The notes under the pieces: model-generated
Told to the model about the DNA's origin: nothing
Seen by the model: the letters and a program-made list of their open reading frames with translations, nothing else
Databases searched by the model: none
Origin: Enoplolaimus lenunculus
Taxonomy: Eukaryota > Nematoda > Enoplea > Enoplida > Thoracostomopsidae
Length of the DNA stretch: 64,000 nt
Direction: 5' to 3'
NCBI GenBank assembly: GCA_030248215.1
Contig: JASANG010000701.1
Span: 1 to 64,000, forward strand
In this document: in pieces, positions 26,401 to 38,400 of the stretch
Layout: each line of letters opens with the position of its first letter
How positions within the stretch are numbered: position 1 is the first letter of the stretch
Program-made: the position numbers and the translations under genes

Positions 26401-29400
26401 TTTTCACTAAACGTCCAATAGAAGGTCCAGTTCCTTGCTTATTGAAAGGACCAATCAGAACGTTATAGTAAGTATTTGGTTCGAGAACGTATCCACTGTC
26501 GCGTCGTGTAGATCTGAGCAAATAATAGTTCTCTGACGCGCCATTGAGTAATATTTGCACCAGGGGATAGGTGTTGAAGCCAAAATCGTGGTCTGGTTCT
26601 TGAACTGTGATAAACACGCAAAAAGTTAAATTTTTAAACCATTTTCAAGAAACATTTTAAAGGTGTAATTTGGTCAAGTATTTTGTTGGCTACTTAATAC
26701 CAAGAAACGAAATTGTTTATGCCCGCGGAGGCAGACAAGGTTGAGCGTTTGCGACAATTTTACGGACACTGTTGGAAAAACGGGTAAGAAGCGACACACG
26801 TATCCTCACATCGTTACTCAGCAATTTCAAATCAATTGTGTGTCAAAAAATAAATAAAATTTATTAAACGGAATTTACGACAATTCGTCGCCCGGCAACT
26901 TATCGCCCAACAGTGACCTAAGCCAAAAGCCTAACAATAATCCTAAGCATAATTCTATTAAGCCTGTAAAGCCTAAGCAAATATAAGCGATAACTTGTCC
27001 AGTCACCGAGATTTCGAATCACAAGTTCGTCGGTTGGCGAGTTGTCCAAACGACGAATTATCCTGATATCAATTAAATAATTGTAAAAGTTGCAAACAAT
27101 TGGACAAACCTTTTTGATATGTTATGTTATACCCCAAAACTTCGTCGCTATGTGGAGGCAATGACCATTTCAGTGCAAGTGAATTTTGCGTCAGCGGATG
27201 TACGTTGAAATAATGCAACGCTTGCGGCTCTGAAAAAGTTGAAATTTATAAATGGATATTTTGTCCTTACACCAATACGGGGCGTAAATTTAGCTTAGAA
27301 CACTGGGGAAACTCTGCCTAAAGAAATTACTCTGCCTAAAGAAATTGCATAAATCTCTGAAAAAAATCGTCACTCCCACTAGAAACTGCTGACAGTGCCG
27401 GAGCAGAGAAGGGTGGGCGCTCCGCCCAAACTCCAGGGTGGAGGTCCCCAATCACGCGTGTGAAGCGATTGAGAAGCCAGACACATTTTAAAACTTCGGT
27501 GGTTTGTTTCACCCGGTTACGATGGGGGCACCTTTAAACGTGGGGGCCCCAAACGGGGTGGTATGGGGATGGCTGATGGGGGCACCTTTAAACGTGGGGG
27601 CCCCAAACGGGGTGGTATGGGGATGGCTGATCCGGCCCTGACTACAACATTTACTTTCCAACTTTGGAAACATTGTGTTTTTCCTAATTCAGTTCAAGTT
27701 TATAATTTCAATCTTGTTTATTAAATCTTGTAAAAAATGTATTAACTTCTGAGCTGAGTTGAAACCGGCAGAATTGATTAGTTAAATCAGAATGAGTTGA
27801 AACAACTCAGAATTATGAGTTCTGATAGTCCTAACTCAGGCTGAGTGATTCAACTCATTCTGAATTAAAATCCACTCACTGTAATTTACAGTGTAGGCGG
27901 TATAGGAAAAGGCATATTCGGTTACAGCCTACTTGGGTTATATGTAAACTAATTGGCGGATCCAGAAATTTGTGAAACGCAGGTGGGTGACCTATAGTTG
28001 CAAAACAAAGAGCGTGAGCTAAGCGAGCGAAAAGCTACACGTTAAATTTAGTACTAAATCTTTACACATAAGTTTGGTTTTGATCCGTGCTGGGCCGCTT
28101 AACCAGTCTGGCCACCGCTATGGATCCACCAGTATACAAACAAATCAAACAGTTGAAGAGTTGATATACTTCCTGCCGGCATATCAAAAGATATCGTTTT
28201 GCTCGCTGGTCCTTCGCCTTTAATATTAACCATTGCTAAATAGGCGTGATTTCGGGATCTTGGCGACAGATCGTATACAATTCCTGACGACGAATCTGAA
28301 GCGAAATATGCTTCGTGTTTCTCCGACTCGCTGTTTGCGCTCCAATGTACAAGCTGAAAAGTTTTAAAGAAACGTTTATATGTCAATAATGGAGTAGACC
28401 ATTTTGCGATTTCTTAGCTAATTTTTAAAACTCAAACTTCAGAAATTTGAATAAGTAAACACAAAAGCCCCAATACAGCTAATTTTTAACTGAATCAGTG
28501 AGTCTTTTTGAACGTTTTGAATGCTGTTAAATAAGATTTTTGCAAATAATAAGCGATTTTATGTCGTTCAGTTTACGTGCTGGCCAATGTAAAGAACAGG
28601 CGCGGAACAGTATTATTAGCATATTCCTAAGCCTAAGCCTAAGCATGAGCATCAGCCTAAACCAAAGCGTAAGAATGAGCGTGTTCTTAATCCATAGCCC
28701 AAGCCAAAACATTAGAATAAGCGTATTCCTAAGCCTAAGCTTAAGCCTAAGCCTGTAGCCAGCCAAAACATAGTCTAAACCTTAAACATACTCTATTCTA
28801 GTCCCACAGAAAAACGTTCCGCCCCTGATCAAGAAAGTGAAGCAAAATTTCAGCTCAAATCACTTTTCGTACCTTAAATCCTTGATAAGCATCTCGATCA
28901 TTTTTCACTTTTTGCGAAGACCATGTAAATTTCGCGCTAGTCGGACTCAACACTCTCACAACCTTGAATTTTTCCGGTTTCTTCATAGGAACTAAAAGTA
29001 ACTTGTAAAAACACATCAAATTTCGACAAGTCCATTTTGATTTGCTGTCCATTTTCAATGCTTATTTGACTGTTACTTTGAAGCACATGCTACAATCCAT
29101 TAAATGTTTTTAATTTTTATTAGAATATTTACATTCTACAACGAAAGTAAATACTTGGGCTATATTCTAAATAGTGCAACGTGCCCAAGCGGTAATGCAT
29201 CGTTCACAAATATTTTTCATTTTACCACCGAAACTTTATAAGGTAGGGTTAACACGTGTCAATTATCAAATTGTCATGCGTTAACCCTATCCCAGCGCAA
29301 AAAATTGCGTTACCCCTACCCCAACTCGTGTCACAGCCCTATCTTAATACGTGTCACTGAGAATTTTGTAACACGCGATAGGGTAGCGTTAACGCAATTT

Positions 29401-32400
29401 TTGCGTTAAGGTTAACGCATGACGATTTCGAAATTTGACACGTGCAAACCCTACCTTATACCGTTTTTGGTGGCAAAATGAAATTTTTTACTGTGAACGA
29501 TGCATAATTGTCGTGACATTATTGAACCAGTTCAGTAAAATGTACTATATTTCCACTCTACGTACTTTGTGTAACAGACCTTAACAGCTGTGTAAAAATT
29601 TTACAGCATGCGGCTTGTTCGATAATTGTTCGCCACATGTTATGATGCTATAGCCAATTGAGAGAGAATATTGACTCGAAAATAAGTACACGTATTCTCA
29701 AATGTTCGTAGCACAATCTTCGAAATCCAACAATTTTTGTAACTTTGATGCACTACTACTGTACATATTTAGCGATCTGCAACTGTACGAGTTCGTTAGT
29801 TTAGAAACTTTCCGCTAAAGTAAAAATAGTGGTTTGATTTGAGGATACGGTAGACCTACAAAGACGTTAACATTACATCCACTGAATAGTTGGATTCGTT
29901 TTGTCTCTGGGCGAGCAAGTGATTTGCCTTCATCATTTTGAGACATTATTTGAATATCGTATTTGATGTTGCCGCTTGAAGATTCGTTCGATAACTTATC
30001 GTTCCTGATTAAAACATGGTCAAGCATTGGATCGTCAACTGTCATTTCATGCCAACTGCCTATATTGTTCTGTTGATTTATAGAAGTGATTGCAATTGAA
30101 TCTGTCTAAAAATTAAAGACAGAGACACTTGTTAGACAGCGACGCGACAACCAGGAAAGACAGACAGCGCAGCCCCTCCGGCCCGTGTAAAGATCAGGGG
30201 CGGAACGTTTTTCTGTAGGACTAGAATAGAGTAAGCTTAAACTTTCGACTAATTTTTTGCTTGGCTTAGGCTTAGACTTAGGCTTAGTAACAAACTCATT
30301 CTTACGCTTAGGCTAAGGCTTAGGCTTAGAAATATGCTTATAATACTGTTCCGTCGCTGTTCTTTACATTGGCCGCCCCTCCCATTTTTAAAGTAAGATT
30401 TTTACATACAGAGTATGGAGAATTTCATGAAAAATAGTAAGGTGTCTACTTTACAAATTATTAAAATTGCCTTTGGCAATTCGCTCGGAACGCTTGCGTG
30501 GTTTATTCCACTATTACATATTGAATTTCAGCGTATGTAGCACGCTCGTATTTGAATCCGCTGTTGCGATCCTGTTATTAGAAGCTGAATCTCATGTGAC
30601 CTTGCACAGGTAGATTGTTCGCCTGACCTACCGAGCAAATGCCCGGCAGTCAAGCCGGATAGAATTTGTCACTGAACAAAATGAAAAAATCTTGGTTACG
30701 TAACATTTTTCAATAGTAATTGGTGTGCTGAAAATGTCAGGGATAATTTCTAATGTCAGTACGGCCCAGGTTGACTGCTCCATGCTGCTTTTAGATATTC
30801 TTACCCACAGAAGCGCTCACATGCTTATCATGGCGTGAGACCGAATATGATATATGTAATAACGAACCAGCAACAAAAGTTTCCAGCCAACGATCTCAGC
30901 GGAACATTAATGCTAAACTGTGAAGATAATGTTTGCGGTAGTATGGGCCAACTCAAAGGTGAGGTGCCTTGAGTAAATAGCAACCCGTCTTTTCTGAGCT
31001 GAAACAATAGTCAAGAACAATGGCTCTCAGAGCTGTAAAATATACTAAATCTTGGGCCAATGTTACTTTTAAGGGCGTAACAGTAGAGTAAGCGTATTCC
31101 TAAGCCTAAGCCTAAGCCTAAGCCTAAGCCTAAGCCTAAGCAAAAACTGTAATCTAGAATCTAAACTTACTCTTTTATAAACCCATCAGAAACCTGCACG
31201 CTCCTTAAAGTAACATAGGCCAAATCTTGTATACTCTCCAGACTATGCGTAAACGATAAAATCTCACGTCGGCGTCATTCATAATGCCGTCACCATCCAT
31301 ATCATCGTCATCAGCGTTAATAATACCGTCATTATCGACATCGCCTTGCGCATCGATTTCACCATCTCCGTCTCCGTCTAAGTCACGATTGTTTGGCACG
31401 CCGTCTCCATCGATATCTGTATCTTGGCTGTTTGGTATTCCGTCGCCGTCAATGTCCTAATAAAAATAAAAGCACTTATTTATGCAAATGAAGGAAATCA
31501 TAGCTAAGCTACTGATTGAAAACATGACTTATTGTTGATTTGTATAAATGTATACGACCTGTATTCGACTTGTCAAACTTGTAACGTAGAAGGCATGAAC
31601 GAGCACTGCATGTGTACGAAAATATAAGACTGTCTGGTACAGGTCGCAATTATTTATCGGCTTACTACTTTATTGTTGTACAAACATTGTAACATGGCGT
31701 ACGCTAGTTACTGTGGGAACCGCGCAACTAACAACTTACACCATCATTGTCATTGTTCAAGCCGTCACCGTCGATGTCAGGATCGATTTTATTACTTAAT
31801 CCATCGCCATCAATATCGCTATCTATCGTATTTGGAATCCCGTCACCGTCAGAATCCGGATCTTGTACGTTTGTAATTCCATCACCATCAATGTCTAAAT
31901 CTATATCGTTCGGTATAAAATCCCCGTCGATATCATTGTCATCTTCGTTCACAATGCCATCACCATCTATATCTATGTCGTCAGCATTCAGCACGCCGTC
32001 ACCATCAACGTCAGGATCATTTGCATTTGGTGTTCCATCTCCATCAACGTCTGCATCAGCCTCATTCTTCAAGTTGTCACCGTCGATATCCGGATCTCTG
32101 TTGTTCGGTATTCCATCCCCATCGACATCCCAGTCGTCAGAGTTGGCTACTCCGTCTCCATCGATGTCGTCATCTTTTTGATCAGGTATCCCATCATTGT
32201 CAGTGTCGAGATCTCCATCGTAATAACCATCTTGTGAATCGTCAGCGTCTTTATCTTTGGTTAATCCGTCCCCATCGGCATCGTCATCGACGCGATTGAT
32301 TTTTCCGTCACCATCCGCATCGTTATCTCGATGATTAACAATACCATCACCGTCGATATCAAGATCATCTGAGTTTGGAATTCCATCACCGTCAACATCG

Positions 32401-35400
32401 TTATCATCCTCGTTCGCAATACCATCGCCATCAACGTCCGAATCTTTGATATTTGGAATACCATCGTTATCGACATCATCATCTCGTTGCCTTGACAGAA
32501 TATTATCACCGTCTGCATCAGTATCTTCGCCATTATTCAGACCATCGCCGTCAATGTCGTCATCTTTTGAATTTCTGACACCATCGCCATCTATATCATC
32601 GTCAACATTGTTTGCGTCGCCATCACCATCAACATCCGGATCTTCACCGTTCAGAATTCCGTCGCCATCAACGTCTGAGTCGTTTTCGTTTAAGATTTGA
32701 TCCCCGTCGACATCATCATCATCTTTGTTTAATATGCCATCGCCATCGATGTCGCTGTCAAATGCGTTAAACACCCCATCACCATCGATATCTTTGTCTT
32801 CGTCGTTTGCGGTACCATCTCCATCCACATCAGTGTCTTCGCCGTTGGGAATACCATCACCATCAATGTCGTCATCTTCCGTGTTTGGTATTCCATCGTT
32901 ATCAGTATCTCGACTGGGTAAAGCTTTTCCAGGCTGACCAGATTTGACAGAAATTTTGTCGTTTGCATTAACAACACCATCGCCATCAACGTCATCATCG
33001 TCTTGGTTTTTCAACCCATCGCCATCCATATCTACATCATGAATATTTAATACTCCGTCTCCATCGATGTCGCTATCCTGACTGTTTGGAATGCCGTCGC
33101 CGTCGATATCACTATCCGAGTCATTAGGCACGCCATCACCATCGATATCATTGTCATTACTATTGATCAATCCATCAGAATCGACATCTTCATCTGCGGC
33201 ATTCATAATCCCATCTCCGTCGATATCTTCATCTCGATCATTTGGAACCTGGTCACCATCCATATCATCGTCTGCACCGTTTTCAATTCCATCTCCGTCC
33301 ATATCATTATCTCGATAATTGGGCAACCCGTCGCCGTCGATATCGAAGTCATCTTTGTTCGCAATTCCATCTCCATCAACATCGTTGTCCTTTTCGTTTG
33401 GCAATCCATCGCCATCGACGTCAGAATCGTCGACATTCGAAATGCCATCCCCATCGATATCGTCGATGTTACCTGTGAGATTTTCCACGCCATCAATATT
33501 GTTATCGGTGTCAGCTGAAATATCTGGTTTGTTGTCATCATTCTCATTATCACTACTAGTAAAAGAAACAACTTCGTTTTTATTTTGAGGTTTATCTGTC
33601 TTATCTGCTGCTTCGTTACTGTCAGGCTGAAACTCACTCGCTAGAAACATGTCGTTGGCAGAGTAATCAATACTTCCAAGGTCGTAGTTGCTGAAACTTT
33701 TAAAACTGGCCTTTAGGCGATTCACCGGTTGCCGAAAAGTTCTCAAATTTCTAATTTTTGTTGCCGCTCTTGCTACTTTAATGCCGTTTAACTTGCCAAC
33801 AGAATGTTTACTCTGCTTTCTTCCCGTAGCTTTAGTAATTCTTGCATTGTCTAACAAGGCCAAGTTATCAAGGATTCCATCCGCATTGGCATCCGGATCT
33901 CTGCTGTTTGTTTGTCCATCACCGTCGATATCATCATCTTTGTCGTTTTCCACAAAATCACCGTCCATGTCAGCGTCATTTTGATTCAACAGACCATCTC
34001 CATCAATGTCGTCGTCGTAACCATTAGGCACCATATCACCATCAATATCATGATCTAAATCATTTGGTACTCCGTCCCCGTCCACGTCACCATCGCGACC
34101 ATTCGCGACACCATCGTTATCAATATCATCATCATCCGAGTTCCGTTTACCATCTCCATCTATATCAACATCATTTGAATTATTTATCCCATCACCGTCA
34201 ATATCCAAATCTTCCCCATTAGTTAGCTCATCTCCGTCGATGTTTTTGTCGTTTTTGTTCAGAATGCCATCGCCATCAATGTCTTCGTCAAATTGATTCA
34301 ACAAGCCATCGCCGTCGATATCTGAAAGTTTAACCCAGTGACGGTCTTGAACGTTTGAGGGGGTCCCATACTTTCGAAACTTACCAGATTTTCTGATTCC
34401 ATGCACAATATCAGTCAGCATTAAAGATGGTAATGATTTCATATCTAATACTCCGTCACCGTTCGCATCCGCGTCATATATATTTGCCACATCATCGCCA
34501 TCCATATCATTATCGACATCGTTGTTGTCGCCATCACCGTCCATATCTTCATCAGCTGCATTATTAATTGCATCTCCGTCAATATCAGGATCATCTCGAT
34601 TTAACAACCCATCGCCGTCAATGTCGAGGTCTTCGAAATTCAGTTTTTTATCACCATCGATATCCGCATCGAAACTGTTAAGCTGTCCATCTCCATCAAT
34701 ATCATCGTCTTGAAAGTTGAGCTGTCCATCGCCATCAACATCTAAATCTTTACCGTTTGTCATGCCATCACCGTCAACGTCACTGTCGTTGATGTTCAAA
34801 ATTTTATCGCCATCAACATCATCATCTTCTCCATTTACATCGCCATCCCCATCGACATCCCTGTCTCTGGCGTTTACAATCCCATCTCCGTCAATATCAC
34901 TATTGTTTTCTTTCAAACTGCCAATAGAACTGCTAACAATTTGACGTTTTTCATCGTTTATTATGCTGCCATAATCGTCATTAAAGTATTCCGGAATGCG
35001 CTCAATTGGTTGTTCTGATAGAGTTTCACTCGCGTAATCATTGATGGAATAGTCGCCAGCGCTATCAAGATTTGGTTTACCAGATGTACTCGCTGCTTCT
35101 GTCTCTTCCACATTATTGTCACCATTAATGGTTTCTTGAACATGTTGGTTTTCGCCTTCTTGTGAAATTTCTTCGTTGTCATAAGCATTTGGTTCTTGCG
35201 TCGTTTCATGATCGGTTACGCCACTATCCTCATCGCTCCATTCGTAGTTATAATGCTTTGTTGATTTATCTTGTATGAGCTGTCGATCAGTAGTATCTTC
35301 GTCGTGGTACTCGTTGTATTCAGTTGTCCCATCACTACTGATGTCGGTATCATCAGTATTTGCCTGGCCGTCTCCATCCATATCATCATCGTCACTGTTC

Positions 35401-38400
35401 ACAATGCCATCACCATCGATATCGTCGTCTTGAGAATTGTCTCTACCATCACCATCAACATCAGAATCTTCATTGTTACTAAATCCATCTCCATCGACAT
35501 CAGTATCATCTTTGTTTTTCACCTTGTCTCCGTCAACATCATCGTCTGATTCGTTCGGTATACCATCGCCATCCACATCTAAATCGTACATGTTCAACGT
35601 CTGGTCACCGTCGACGTCACGGTCGCTGCCGTTTGGTATTCCATCGCCGTCGATATCGTCATCAACAGCATTAGGAACTCCGTCACCATCAACATCGTCG
35701 TCTTCGCTGTTCAGAATCGCATCCCCATCGATATCGATATCACGATGATTCAGCACACCATCACCGTCGACATCCATATCGTAAGCGTTTGGAATGCCAT
35801 CGCCATCAACGTCTTCATCATCGCCGTTCCGAATTCCATCGTTATCAACATCACTATTAATTTCTGTCGGACGGAACAACGTAACAACGTCATCATTATC
35901 TGGAGACCCATCGCCGTTTTGATCAACATCATATATGTTTCGAACACCGTCCGAATCAATATCATCGTCGTCACCGTTCAACAATCCATCGCCATCAACG
36001 TCGTCGTCAACACTGTTGTCAACACCATCGCCATCAATATCTTTGTCTAAATAATTGACAACGCCATCTCCGTCCATATCAAAATCAGCACTATTTTTCA
36101 CGCCGTCGCCATCGATATCATCATCGTCGCCGTTCAATATACCGTCTCCATCAATGTCATCGTCTTTGTCGTTGTTGATTCCATCACCGTCGATATCGTT
36201 ATCTTCGCTGTTCGCAATTCCATCGCCGTCGATATCGTTTGTATCTTCGGAGTTAAGCACACCATCGCCATCAATATCGGGATCGCGACTATTCAAAATA
36301 CCGTCTCCGTCAATATCGTTGTCGTATTTGTTTTCGATTCCGTCGCCATCCACATCATTGTCTTGCGCGTTTGAAATTCCATCGCCGTCGATATCATCGT
36401 CTTCAGAATTGGGTACGCCATCTTTATCGGTATCACGAGTTTGGGTTACTGCGCTGTCTGTAAATATTGCAATTTAGACACTTGGTTGTTTAACTTCGGC
36501 AGTAATGTTAATTTGACAGAAAACAGGGAGTAAGATACTAAAAACAACGGGATCGGATAATCATCAAAATAACGAAAACGAAAAGCGCCTATTGAAGTTT
36601 AAAAGTTTCAAACATGTATTATTTTTCTGCCAGTACAATTCTGGCACGCAGATTTTTACCGGGCTTTGTGAAATTTTAAAGAAGAATTAGCGGATGCATA
36701 GGAATTTTTAAGATTTTGAACGAATTTTGTAATTTTTTATTTCATATTGAACAATCGCAAGCATATCTGTAATAAAAAATTGTGCTATATATGTGACTTA
36801 TAACTAATTTGAGCATAAAATAACGGAATTTTAGGTATTTGTATAACGGAAACGTAAACAGAAACGGACACGATTTTTCGCGGAAACGGAAAAATATATC
36901 GGGTCACAGCTCGATATGAAGGAAAAGTACTCGCCATCAAACTGCTGTTTATATCAGCTCCAAGCCTAAGCTCATTTCTTTGAATTTCGAAAACTTCTGA
37001 GTGGCTGGACAAAAATTTAGCTTATATAGCTTGCCTCTGGGATGAAGGTACTTCAAAAATAAATTTCTGATGAAAAGAGTTGGTAAAATTAAGTAATGTA
37101 AACTTTTTCAATATGTTTTAGCTTCACTTCGGGTATACTCTTTAGAACGATGGAATAACTAAACACCTCGATTAGATTGATCAAAAATTTACAGGAATAC
37201 TAATGGCAGATCCATGATTTTCCGTTGAGGAACGATACTTTTTGAGTGTCGAAACGTTTACAAACTTTAAAGCGCATTTAACCTTTTCTCACATGAATAT
37301 TTTCAATTTCATATGAGATGTAATTTCAAGGTAAGATTCGATCCCCAGTCTCACGGGTGGGAGGCGTGTACGATGACCACTGAGCTATAGGAGCTTGACG
37401 CTCGCGCTCGAGTAGGCTCTCACGTCTTGTGGAAATTTTACACTGCGCATATATGTTATAAATGTTAAACACTGCTCACAGTGTATGCATTGCTCGTACA
37501 TTATTGTATTTAGCTGCTCGTAGTATACTCTATGAGCGAAAGGGTTAAAATATATATAATATTTCTATATCCGCCACTGAGTGGTACTACGAATGCGTTC
37601 TTGATATCTTTCAACCTGTTTATATAACTACATTTTGCCTATTTTTATTTAGAGAAGATTTACTTAATTTCGGTACCGTGAATGTCCTCGCCAGTAATTT
37701 TTCGATATCGCACAATGTATTTCATTCCAGGACCGTTCCATTTTCGTCGATGTAGCGGCTAAAACCAAAGTATTACAGTTTCACGTCAATCAATGTTAAA
37801 TATTTCGGCCCGTGTAAAGATCAGGAGCGAACGTTTTTCTGTGGGACTGCAATAGAGTAAGCTTAACCTTAAGACTAATTTTTTGCTTGGCTTAGGCTTA
37901 AGCTTAGTCTTAGGCTTAGGCTTAGGAATATGCTTAGGAATATGCTTATAATACTGTTCCACCTCTGTTCTTTACATTGGCCAATAATTCAAAGTACGCT
38001 GTAGACTCGATTTGGTAAATTCTAATTGGTTAATGTATTTATTAAATGAAAACCAACACCAAATGGACTGTATTGGTTGTTAGAAAACACTCTATAATCT
38101 AAAGTATTTGTGATATCTGTGTCCACGGCATATCTTTAACTTTAACCGGAAAACGATAAAAGATCCTTCTATGCTACTGTAGTGATTTTTATACGAGCTT
38201 TAACTGATGTTTATTTTCTCTGGCAAGAATATATCATCTGCTATTCGGTTACGGAATGGTTTTATTCAAATTGCCCCTAGTATTCAGCCGAATAACCTAT
38301 TCAGATGAACACCTATCGCTTATGCCATTCTTTTCTTTGGACAGCACTGACAATGACATAAGAAAAGTTAATCAGCTACCTTTTACAACTAAAGTATCTT

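Noticed and set aside
31747-36477. Many forward-strand open frames rich in SPSIS or similar
   Set aside because: Antisense shadows of the DGDG repeat exon, which forces open frames on the other strand.
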